NCBI GenBank assembly: GCA_035542155.1
Contig: DATKLX010000057.1
Location: 1-10,813 of the forward strand
Source of the DNA: DATKLX01 sp035542155
Lineage (GTDB): Bacteria; Chloroflexota; Anaerolineae; Anaerolineales; Anaerolineaceae
Direction: 5' to 3'
DNA: 10,813 nucleotides
Every line of letters starts with the position of its first letter. The stretch's first letter is position 1. The notes under the pieces are model-generated. The model saw nothing but the letters and a program-made list of their open reading frames with translations, was not told the origin of the DNA and made no database searches. Shown piece after piece: positions 1 through 5,481 of the stretch. Position numbers and translations under genes: made by a program.

Positions 1-2
1 CG

Positions 3-110
3 AAGACAACTATCTTTGAGTTCATCGAGGTTTGGTACAATCGCCAACGGCTGCATTCCTCGTTGGGCTATTGCAGCCCCGCTGAGTTTGAGCAACCTTC
101 TGGACATTAA
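3..110 (+). CDS. IS3-family transposase (OrfB), C-terminal end only
   Basis: The frame beginning at base 3 reads about 35 residues and stops with TAA at 108-110. It contains FIEVWYNRQRLHSSLGY followed by SPAEFE. This is the hallmark C-terminus of the DDE integrase domain (rve) of IS3/IS911-type OrfB transposases, including the last conserved acidic region and the YN..R.HSSLGY signature. The gene is cut by the window edge, so only the 3' end is seen. The enzyme would catalyse copy-out/paste-in transposition of its element. The element's right end follows within 30 bases. Family assignment is firm; the subgroup cannot be decided from this fragment. Confidence 0.88.
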   Translation, partial: KTTIFEFIEVWYNRQRLHSSLGYCSPAEFEQPSGH

Positions 111-235
111 TCGTGTCCACTTTTTCGAGCCGCCCCACCAGTGGAATTACCGGTCCAGAAGAGGATGCCGAGAACGATCAGGATCAGGCCGCACAGGCGG
201 GTGAGCATCTGAAAAACGGGGACCGCAGTTTTCAA
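107..235 (-). pseudogene. Small membrane protein gene truncated by the IS insertion
   Basis: On the minus strand a GGAGG at about 240-244 precedes a TTG start (235-233). The ORF begins M(L)KTAVPVFQMLTRL and continues with a hydrophobic helix, CGLILIVLGILFW, then TGNS. After about 32 residues it runs into the IS end at 137, reads about ten residues of IS-derived sequence and stops at TAA (109-107). The visible part looks like the first transmembrane helix of a small integral membrane protein with a positively charged N-terminal side. I recognise no function. A second possible start is the internal ATG nine codons in. The gene is judged disrupted because the reading frame ends inside the IS repeat. 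Confidence 0.5.
111..137 (+). mobile_element. Right terminal inverted repeat of the IS3-family element
   Basis: Directly after the transposase stop comes a sequence that, read inward from the element tip on the minus strand, is TGGGGCGGCTCGAAAAAGTG. IS3-family ends start with 5'-TG, are GC-rich at the tip and often contain a GAAAAAGTGGACA-type segment, so the tip is placed at 137. The left end lies outside the window, so the repeat cannot be checked by pairing. The flanking bases 138-140 could belong to the usual 3-4 bp target duplication. Confidence 0.65.
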
Positions 236-275
236 GGGACCTCCAAAAAGAAAGAGAGAACAGAGAGCGGCCTGT

Positions 276-296
276 CCTGTGCATGTCCGGCACAGG
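276..296. repeat. Short inverted repeat, 7-bp arms
   Basis: CCTGTGC at 276-282 and GCACAGG at 290-296 are perfect reverse complements with a 7-base spacer. It lies between the protease relic and the truncated membrane gene on the minus strand. A T-rich stretch follows on that strand only about 20 bases later, so it is not a textbook intrinsic terminator. It may be a decayed one. Confidence 0.3.
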
Positions 297-376
297 GAGA
301 ACAGTGAGAAGAGTCAGGGGTGGCCAGGAGGCGGCCGCCGTCGATACGGAGGAGGCTGCCGATAATGCGGGCCGTA

Positions 377-612
377 TCAGGAGAGCACAGCCGGGCTGGG
401 CCGGGAAGTGCCAGTGGCGGTAGGTGTCCTGGTTGGAGCAGGCGTCCTGGTGGGGGAGAGGTATTGGTTGGGAGGGGTGTGGCGGCGGCTGTCGGAGCGA
501 TCAAGGTAGGGGATGGCGTGGCGCCGCCAGATAGGATGCTGTTGTAGGCAGCGAGTACATCGAGCCGCCCATTGCCAAAGGTATGAGAGCCGGGCTGTTC
601 ACAAGAAACGGT
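377..612 (-). pseudogene. Remnant of an S8 (subtilisin-like) protease C-terminus with Pro/Thr tail
   Basis: The minus strand from about 612 encodes SCEQPGSHTFGNGRLDVLAAY. This matches the end of subtilase catalytic domains, where a G.GR(I/L)D..AA pattern closes the fold after the catalytic Ser region. It continues into NSILSGGATPSPT and PTAAATPLPTNTS, then changes frame near a C-run (about 447-455). In the new frame it reads SPTRTPAPTRTPTATGTS and stops at TGA (379-377). Pro/Thr-rich tails of this kind are typical linkers of exported proteases. The catalytic Asp/His/Ser region is absent, because the sequence upstream of about 612 leads into the divergent padR promoter. It is therefore a 5'-deleted, frameshifted relic. 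The family call rests on one motif plus the tail. Confidence 0.6.
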
Positions 613-639
613 TCTCGGTTCTCGAATATCGTTTTCCTT

Positions 640-679
640 TTGTTCTTGCCGAAAATGTGTTATAAAATTTTCATCACAT
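640..679 (+). promoter_or_regulatory. Candidate promoter and operator of the padR gene
   Basis: TTGTTC (640-645) and TAAAAT (663-668) are separated by 17 bases and lie about 40 bases before the padR start. A dyad, ATGTG (655-659) and CACAT (675-679) with a 15-base spacer, straddles the -10. PadR proteins often autoregulate through ATGT/ACAT-type dyads. The spacer here is longer than the usual one, so the operator reading is tentative. Confidence 0.35.
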
Positions 680-705
680 CCTCTTGAGAAACGCGATTAA
701 CGAAA

Positions 706-1263
706 ATGTCTCCCCGCCGAACCTCTACTTTGAACCTCGAACATATCCTCCTGGCTCTCCTGGATCAGAAGCCGATGCACGGTTACGAGCTGTACCAAGA
801 GCTGTGCGCCACGGAAGGGATTGACCTGATCTGGAATATCACCCAATCTCTGCTCTACGCTGACCTGGATAAACTGGAAGGGATGGGAATGCTGTCCTCA
901 TACGTCATTCAAGGTGAGACGTATCCCCCACGGAAGTATTTCCAGATCACCGAAAAAGGAAAGAGCTCCCTGCAAACCTGGATCCGGACGCCCGCGCGGA
1001 GAGCGAGGGATATCCGCCAGGAATTCCTGGCGAAGCTGATCGTTGCGCGGCGGTATGGAACTACCCAGGCTTTGGAACTGATCCGGATCCAGAAGCAGAC
1101 CTGCCAGACCTGGCTGAAAGAGCTGGAAGGCAAGGTCCCGCAGGAGCGGCCTGGCCAGAGCGATGAGTGGTTTGTGGATTCTTTCCGGTTAATGCGCGTC
1201 GAGGGGGTATTGAGATGGCTGAAAGACTGCGAACGGGCGGTGATGGACAGTGAGAACCAGTGA
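706..1263 (+). CDS. PadR-family transcriptional regulator
   Basis: The 185-residue product has the PadR winged helix in residues about 14-90 (LEHILLALLDQKPMHGYEL, then SLLYADLDKLEGMGMLSSY and PPRKYFQITEKGK). The last of these is the characteristic wing. A helical dimerisation region of the Vir_act_alpha_C type covers about residues 95-178 and is rich in Trp, Arg and Glu. This is the size of PadR subfamily 1 proteins. Such proteins are cytoplasmic dimeric repressors that respond to phenolics, drugs or other ligands and usually control a transporter or detoxification gene next door. No such target lies adjacent here, because the left neighbour is decayed and the right neighbour is a tRNA gene. 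The target could have been lost or could lie elsewhere. The ATG at 706 lacks a clear Shine-Dalgarno sequence, but the fold begins immediately after it. Confidence 0.88.
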   Translation: MSPRRTSTLNLEHILLALLDQKPMHGYELYQELCATEGIDLIWNITQSLLYADLDKLEGMGMLSSYVIQGETYPPRKYFQITEKGKSSLQTWIRTPARRARDIRQEFLAKLIVARRYGTTQALELIRIQKQTCQTWLKELEGKVPQERPGQSDEWFVDSFRLMRVEGVLRWLKDCERAVMDSENQ

Positions 1264-1300
1264 AGGATGGTGTATAACGTTACCCGGATCTCCGCGGCAC

Positions 1301-1329
1301 TAGACAGCCGATCACGATTATGATAAAAT
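1301..1329 (+). promoter_or_regulatory. Promoter of tRNA-Gln
   Basis: TAGACA (1301-1306) and TAAAAT (1324-1329) have the ideal 17-base spacing. Transcription would begin about five to seven bases before the tRNA, which leaves a short 5' leader. No stable hairpin separates this promoter from padR. Confidence 0.55.
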
Positions 1330-1340
1330 CCAGAAATCGT

Positions 1341-1411
1341 TGGGGGCTCGTCCAATGGCAGGACTGCAGACTCTGGATCTGTCAATAGAGGTTCGAATCC
1401 TTTGCCCTCAG
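1341..1411 (+). tRNA. tRNA-Gln, anticodon CUG
   Basis: The full cloverleaf can be folded by eye. The acceptor stem is TGGGGGC (1341-1347) with GCCCTCA (1404-1410), including the weak first U-A pair typical of bacterial tRNA-Gln. The D stem is GTCC/GGAC (1350-1353, 1361-1364). The anticodon stem is GCAGA/TCTGT around the loop CTCTGGA, with anticodon CTG at 1373-1375. The T stem is AGAGG/CCTTT around TTCGAAT (1392-1398). The discriminator is G1411. The next bases are CCT, so CCA is not encoded and must be added by tRNA nucleotidyltransferase. It reads CAG codons and is charged by the synthetase encoded next. Confidence 0.96.
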
Positions 1412-1417
1412 CCTGTG

Positions 1418-1456
1418 ATGAAAGCACCCCCAATTCTCGCGGGGTGCTTTATCATT
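1418..1456 (+). terminator. Hairpin between tRNA-Gln and glnS
   Basis: AAAGCACCCC (1421-1430) pairs perfectly with GGGGTGCTTT (1441-1450) around a ten-base loop, followed by ATCATTACC. The 10-bp stem is strong but the U-tract is poor. It could be the tRNA terminator, a partial terminator that allows read-through into glnS, or a processing site. It lies immediately before the glnS ribosome binding site, which is at 1463-1467. Confidence 0.7.
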
Positions 1457-1475
1457 ACCTTCAGGAGTGATTCAT

Positions 1476-3170
1476 ATGAGCAGCGATCCTACACCGGGTG
1501 CATCCAATTTCATTCTTCAAGCGGTTGAAGAAGACCTTCGCAACGGGCGCTTCGACCATGTGATGACCCGCTTCCCTCCCGAGCCCAACGGGTACCTGCA
1601 CATCGGGCACGCGAAGGCAATCTGCATCGACTTTGGCACGGCGCTGGCTTACGGCGGCAAGACCAACCTGCGCTTTGATGATACTAACCCGGTAAAAGAA
1701 GATGTCGAATATGTGGAAGCGATCAAAGAGGATATCCACTGGCTCGGCTTTGACTGGAAGGACCGCGAATATTATGCATCAGACTATTTTGGGAAGTTGT
1801 ACGAGTTCGCGCTGCGGCTTATCCGGAAAGGGAAGGCCTACGTGGACGACCTATCGGCGGACGAGATCCGCGAATATCGGGGGACGCTGACCGAGCCCGG
1901 GCGGGAGAGCCCTTTCCGCAACCGCAGCGTAGAGGAGAACCTGGACCTGTTCGAGCGAATGCGTATCGGGGAGTTTCCAGATGGGGCGCGCGTGCTGCGG
2001 GCCAAGATCGACATGGCTGCGGGGAACATCAACCTGCGCGACCCGGTCATGTACCGGATCATTCACAACCCACCTCATCACCGCACTGGAAACCAGTGGT
2101 GCATTTATCCGATGTACGATTTCGCCCACGGCCAGTCGGATTCGATCGAGGGAGTAACCCATTCGCTGTGCGATCTGGCCTACGAAGACCATCGCCCGCT
2201 GTACGACTGGTTCCTCGAGGAGCTGAGCATCTTCCACTCCCGCCAGATCGAATTTGCGCGCTTGAATATGACCTATACCATCCTGAGCAAGCGCTTCCTG
2301 AAGATGCTGGTCGATGGCGGTCACGTCCGCGGTTGGGATGATCCGCGCATGCCCACCCTGGGTGGGATGCGCCGACGGGGGTACACCGCCTGGGCGGTGC
2401 GTAAGTTTATCGACCAGGTGGGGGTCGCCAAAAACGAAAACCTGATCGAGATCGAGCTGCTCGAGCACAACGTACGCGAGGATCTGAACCGATGCGCTTT
2501 GCGGGTGATGGGCGTGTTGAACCCGGTGCGGGTTGTGATCACCAATTATCCGGAGGGGCAGGTCGAGGAACTGGAAGCGGTCAATAATCCTGAAGATCCC
2601 TCAGCGGGGACACGCAAGGTGCCTTTCTCGCGGATGCTTTACATCGACCGGGATGACTTCCGTGAATCGCCTCCGCCCAAGTATTTCCGACTGGCTCCGG
2701 GGCGCGAAGTGCGGCTGCGCTATGGGTACATCATCAAGTGTGAAGATTTCGTTCAAAATGCGAAGACCGGCGAGATCGAGGAAATCCGCTGCACGTACGA
2801 CCCCCAGACCCGCGGCGGCTATGCGCCGGACGGACGCAAGGTCCAGGGGACCATCCACTGGGTTTCAGCGGAGCACGCCCTGGACGCGGAAGTACGCATG
2901 TATGACCGCCTGTTCACGGTGCCGGATCCCAACCACCCCGAAGAAGGCAAGACCTTCATGGATTATCTCAACCCGGAATCGATGCAGGTGCTAAACGGAT
3001 GCAAGGTTGAACCCAGCCTGGCGAACGCTCCCAAAGGGGAGCACTACCAGTTTGAACGCAAAGGATTTTTCTGCGTGGACCTGGATTCGGCACCAAATCA
3101 CCTGGTCTTCAACCTGACTGTACCGCTGCGTGACACCTGGGCGAAGATCGAAGGGGAGAAGAAAAAATAG
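1476..3170 (+). CDS. glnS: Glutaminyl-tRNA synthetase
   Basis: The enzyme attaches glutamine to tRNA-Gln with ATP in the cytoplasm. The 564-residue product matches the length of bacterial GlnRS (about 550). It shows the class I HIGH-type motif PPEPNGYLHIGH (residues 34-45), the FDDTNP segment, the KMSKS-equivalent LSKRF (270-274) and the WDDPRMPTLGGMRRRGY region just after it. The rest is the double beta-barrel anticodon-binding half, ending in the VPLRDTWAKIEG region. The ATG at 1476 is preferred over an in-frame GTG at 1467 because AGGAG (1463-1467) lies eight bases upstream of it. Direct charging by GlnRS makes the GatCAB route unnecessary for glutamine. The adjacent cognate tRNA suggests shared transcription through the leaky hairpin. 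Confidence 0.97.
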   Translation: MSSDPTPGASNFILQAVEEDLRNGRFDHVMTRFPPEPNGYLHIGHAKAICIDFGTALAYGGKTNLRFDDTNPVKEDVEYVEAIKEDIHWLGFDWKDREYYASDYFGKLYEFALRLIRKGKAYVDDLSADEIREYRGTLTEPGRESPFRNRSVEENLDLFERMRIGEFPDGARVLRAKIDMAAGNINLRDPVMYRIIHNPPHHRTGNQWCIYPMYDFAHGQSDSIEGVTHSLCDLAYEDHRPLYDWFLEELSIFHSRQIEFARLNMTYTILSKRFLKMLVDGGHVRGWDDPRMPTLGGMRRRGYTAWAVRKFIDQVGVAKNENLIEIELLEHNVREDLNRCALRVMGVLNPVRVVITNYPEGQVEELEAVNNPEDPSAGTRKVPFSRMLYIDRDDFRESPPPKYFRLAPGREVRLRYGYIIKCEDFVQNAKTGEIEEIRCTYDPQTRGGYAPDGRKVQGTIHWVSAEHALDAEVRMYDRLFTVPDPNHPEEGKTFMDYLNPESMQVLNGCKVEPSLANAPKGEHYQFERKGFFCVDLDSAPNHLVFNLTVPLRDTWAKIEGEKKK

Positions 3171-3339
3171 TAGAGGTTTTCCTTACGCTGGTCCAGGAGG
3201 ATATCGATCTCGAGGTCACGTCATCGGCCATAATTGAAAGCCATTTGTAAAGATTCTAACAGGCCCGACCGGATATACTTTGTATAGTAATCTAGTTCAT
3301 TTTTTTGCAGGGCGGACTCATTCATCGCAGAGGCATTCA
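3171..3339. other. Intergenic region before the small secreted peptide gene
   Basis: No terminator with a clear stem and U-run follows glnS. Near the right side there is a pair of -10-like boxes, TATACT (3274-3279) and TATAGT (3283-3288), forming the inverted repeat TATAC-TTT-GTATA. No convincing -35 box sits 16-18 bases upstream of either. A T-run (3300-3306) follows. Confidence 0.35.
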
Positions 3340-3531
3340 ATGAAGCTCATCTATTTTCCCATCGCTGTGTGCCTGTTGTTGCTCAATATTATCCCGGTGC
3401 GAACGTACCTGCCGGCCCAATCAAGCCAGGTATCTATACTGGCAGAGCAGGGGCAACAAAGCCCCGCGTGTCACCATCACTATAAGGTCTATTTACCCCT
3501 GGTATACCAGGCAGAGCAGGGGGGTGTTTAG
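3340..3531 (+). CDS. Short secreted peptide with a VYLPLV motif
   Basis: The ATG at 3340 has AGAGG (3329-3333) six bases upstream. An alternative start 60 bases further up has no good binding site. The 63-residue product begins MKLIYFPIAVCLLLLNIIP, a short basic N-region with a hydrophobic core as in a Sec signal peptide. It continues with a Gln/Ser-rich stretch, a CHHHYK segment and VYLPLVYQ. Short [VI]YLPL[VI] segments are frequent in exported Chloroflexota proteins next to low-complexity linkers. Here the motif stands almost alone. The tetrapeptide AEQG occurs twice in the same frame. The gene converges on the aldo/keto reductase gene and the two stop codons overlap by four bases (3528-3531). 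It could be a true small exported peptide or the recombined ends of a longer secreted protein. No function is assigned. Confidence 0.5.
   Translation: MKLIYFPIAVCLLLLNIIPVRTYLPAQSSQVSILAEQGQQSPACHHHYKVYLPLVYQAEQGGV
3426..3522. repeat. Duplicated 13-bp element flanked by palindromic GTATAC-like sequence
   Basis: GGCAGAGCAGGGG occurs at 3441-3453 and 3510-3522. The second copy directly follows the perfect 14-bp palindrome CCTGGTATACCAGG (3498-3511). The first follows CCAGGTATCTATACTGG (3426-3442), which contains the related GTAT-CT-ATAC inverted repeat. Both copies are in the same reading frame (AEQG), so an internal tandem-type duplication of coding sequence is the simplest reading. Confidence 0.55.
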
Positions 3532-4493
3532 AAAGACGCGCTGATCTCATCCAGCTCGGCAACTTCATCGGCACTCAACCGCCAACCCAGCGCGCCGACA
3601 TTCTCTTCTATCTGGCGGGCAGTTTTTGCGCCGGGGATGGGCACAGCTCCCTTGCAGATCAGCCAGTTGAGGGATACCTGGGCTGGCGTCTTGCCGCCGT
3701 GAGCTTCACCCATCTGGCTCAGGACGGCGATCAACCCGGATAGACGCTGGAGGGCGCCGGCATACATCAGCCGACGAACGCCGCCCGGCGGGTTTTCCGG
3801 GCAGTACTTACCGGTGAGCATCCCCCGCGCCAGGGGGCTGTAGGCGATCAGGGTGATACCCAGTTCCTTGCAAACGTGCATCAGTCCGGATTTTTCCGGA
3901 CCGCGGTCCAACAGACTGTAGCAGACCTGGTTGGAGGTCAGAAGAACCCCGTGCTGTGATAAAGTCTCATAAGCCCGGTTCATCTGAGAGGGATTGAAGT
4001 TCGAAACGCCGACCGTGCGGGTCAGGCCATCTTCGACGGCATCCGCCAGGCCGGCGGCCCAGTGCTCGACTGGCATGGGGGGAAAAGGCCAGTGGATTTG
4101 ATAAAGGTCCACGCGCTTAAGCCCCAGGCGGTTCAGGCTGCGCCTGAGGGCTTTGACCAGGCTGGAGCGGCGCACTCGCCAGGGTAAAGGCATAAACTTT
4201 GTAGCGACGACGACCTGCTCACGGTCCTCGAGGGCGTTGACGAAACGGCCGAGAAAGGTCTCGGAAAGGCCGCGTCCATACACTTCGGCCGTATCGAAGA
4301 AATTAATTCCCTTTTCCAGGCTGGCCAGGAAGCTTTGGTGGATATCCTCGTCAGTATATCCGCCTTTGCCATATTCCCAGATTTGTCGGTCGCCCCACTG
4401 CATCGTGCCGGTGCCCAACGGGCTGATTTGAGGGCCATTGATCCCCAGCGAAATGCGCTCCAACAGCTCTTTCGGGTGCGAGGTCTCGCTCAT
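3528..4493 (-). CDS. Aldo/keto reductase
   Basis: This is a soluble NAD(P)H-dependent oxidoreductase with a TIM-barrel fold that reduces aldehydes or ketones. Counting from the ATG at 4493, the catalytic tetrad is complete: Asp67 and Tyr72 in FFDTAEVYG, Lys99 in VVATKF and His134 in QIHWPF. The later GVSNF and SNQVCYSLL segments, IAYSPLARGMLTGKY, and the cofactor-binding PIPGAKT near the end are also present. The 321-residue length is normal. An ATG four codons upstream (4505) lacks a binding site, whereas GGAG lies six bases before 4493. The gene follows the CPBP protease gene on the same strand with a gap of about 37 bases and is probably cotranscribed. The substrate is unknown. Similar sequences occur in the plant and cyanobacterial branch of the AKR superfamily. 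Confidence 0.94.
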   Translation of the reverse strand: MSETSHPKELLERISLGINGPQISPLGTGTMQWGDRQIWEYGKGGYTDEDIHQSFLASLEKGINFFDTAEVYGRGLSETFLGRFVNALEDREQVVVATKFMPLPWRVRRSSLVKALRRSLNRLGLKRVDLYQIHWPFPPMPVEHWAAGLADAVEDGLTRTVGVSNFNPSQMNRAYETLSQHGVLLTSNQVCYSLLDRGPEKSGLMHVCKELGITLIAYSPLARGMLTGKYCPENPPGGVRRLMYAGALQRLSGLIAVLSQMGEAHGGKTPAQVSLNWLICKGAVPIPGAKTARQIEENVGALGWRLSADEVAELDEISASF

Positions 4494-4530
4494 TGTTTTC
4501 TCCATAAAAGTATCGAGCCATTCGCAGCGG

Positions 4531-5481
4531 TCACGATCCTCTTTTGAGCTCTACCCTGTAGAAATAGAGCAGGAAGAGGAGCATCGCGGCGGCGAGAACC
4601 AGGCTGTTCTGAACCGGGTTGTAGGTGAGGGTACGGAAAATGGCGGGCGCGGGAAGGCTGGAGCCGGGGAAGGTCACCATGAGGGTGGCGTACAGGTTGG
4701 TGGCGATATGAACTCCCAGGGCCGTCTCGAGCCCTTCCCCGCGGAGGGTAAGCCAGCCGAGGAACAGCCCCAGGCCAATGTAATCGACCAGCAGGCCGAG
4801 GCCGTATTGCTGGATTTCATTGTTCATGATGTGCAGCAGGCCGAAAATTACGGAAGTGACGATCCAGGCCAGCCATGCCGAGCGCGTGGCGACGCCGATA
4901 CCCTGGAGCAAGTAGCCGCGAAAGGTCAGCTCCTCGGTCGCGGATTGGACCGGGATGAACACCAAAACCGCCAACGCATAGGGCAGGAAGGCCTGGGGCT
5001 GGAACTGAAAGACATAATTTCCCGGGGAGATTATGAAAGCGATGACCAGATCCCCCAGGGCGCTGAGGACCAGCCAGACGAGGAAAGATCGCCAGAAGCG
5101 GTCCCACCTCGGGTGCGGCAGGGGGGTGACCAGGGTTTTCACCGGCCGGTGGTTCATGACGCGAACGCCGAAGACCAGGGCCAGAAAGGCTCCATAGAAC
5201 GGCAACCCGGCGGCGATCAAGATCAGCAGAGGGGAAAGTTGATCCACGCTGGTGATCCTCCCGCTGGCCTCGACCAGCACGATCACGGACGCAAGAACCG
5301 AGACTGCTAAAAACGAGACTACTTCAGCGAAGAAAACCACCAGCGTTTTCCAGATACTGCTGGGTCCCAGCCTGCCCAGGTCCACGAAGCGGTTGCCCGT
5401 GGACCACTCTGCGGATAGATCTGTCCCGGTGGAAGAGGATGGCAAGGAGGAGGGGTCTGGAAGAGGATTCAGTTCACCCAT
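4531..5481 (-). CDS. CPBP-family intramembrane metalloprotease (CAAX protease and bacteriocin-processing type)
   Basis: The 316-residue product is a polytopic membrane protein. A Ser/Pro-rich N-terminal tail of about 40 residues precedes roughly seven to eight hydrophobic helices. The family motifs are clear: EELTFRGYLLQ with Glu183-Glu184 and Arg188, FGLLHIMN with His217, and GVHIATNL with His258 and Asn262. In Rce1-type enzymes these residues position the catalytic water or metal inside the membrane. Bacterial members act in peptide processing, self-immunity or membrane-protein turnover, and the substrate cannot be told here. The ATG at 5481 overlaps the end of the upstream regulator by 13 bases and has GGAGG just before it, which suggests translational coupling. 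Grouping a CPBP protease with a molybdate-type regulator is not a pairing I know to be standard. Confidence 0.93.
   Translation of the reverse strand: MGELNPLPDPSSLPSSSTGTDLSAEWSTGNRFVDLGRLGPSSIWKTLVVFFAEVVSFLAVSVLASVIVLVEASGRITSVDQLSPLLILIAAGLPFYGAFLALVFGVRVMNHRPVKTLVTPLPHPRWDRFWRSFLVWLVLSALGDLVIAFIISPGNYVFQFQPQAFLPYALAVLVFIPVQSATEELTFRGYLLQGIGVATRSAWLAWIVTSVIFGLLHIMNNEIQQYGLGLLVDYIGLGLFLGWLTLRGEGLETALGVHIATNLYATLMVTFPGSSLPAPAIFRTLTYNPVQNSLVLAAAMLLFLLYFYRVELKRGS

Noticed and set aside
232..504. 90-residue minus-strand ORF rich in Pro, Leu and Arg
   Set aside because: It is one frame of the subtilase relic after the frameshift. Its start lies inside the protease tail and its composition is not protein-like.
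909..1433. Minus-strand ORF of 174 residues across padR and the tRNA gene
   Set aside because: It runs antisense through both the PadR gene and a complete tRNA and shows no domain.
1851..2468. Minus-strand ORF of 205 residues inside glnS
   Set aside because: It is an antisense shadow in a GC-rich gene with strong codon bias. glnS itself is unmistakable.
3165..3240. Minus-strand stretch reading RDLEIDILLDQRKENLYYF behind glnS
   Set aside because: It looks protein-like but has a stop just before it, is very short, partly overlaps antisense glnS and matches no family that I can name.
4438..5310. Plus-strand ORF of 290 residues rich in Gln, Glu, Asp and Gly
   Set aside because: It lies opposite the CPBP protease and has the low-complexity composition of an antisense frame. 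The protease motifs are clear on the other strand.
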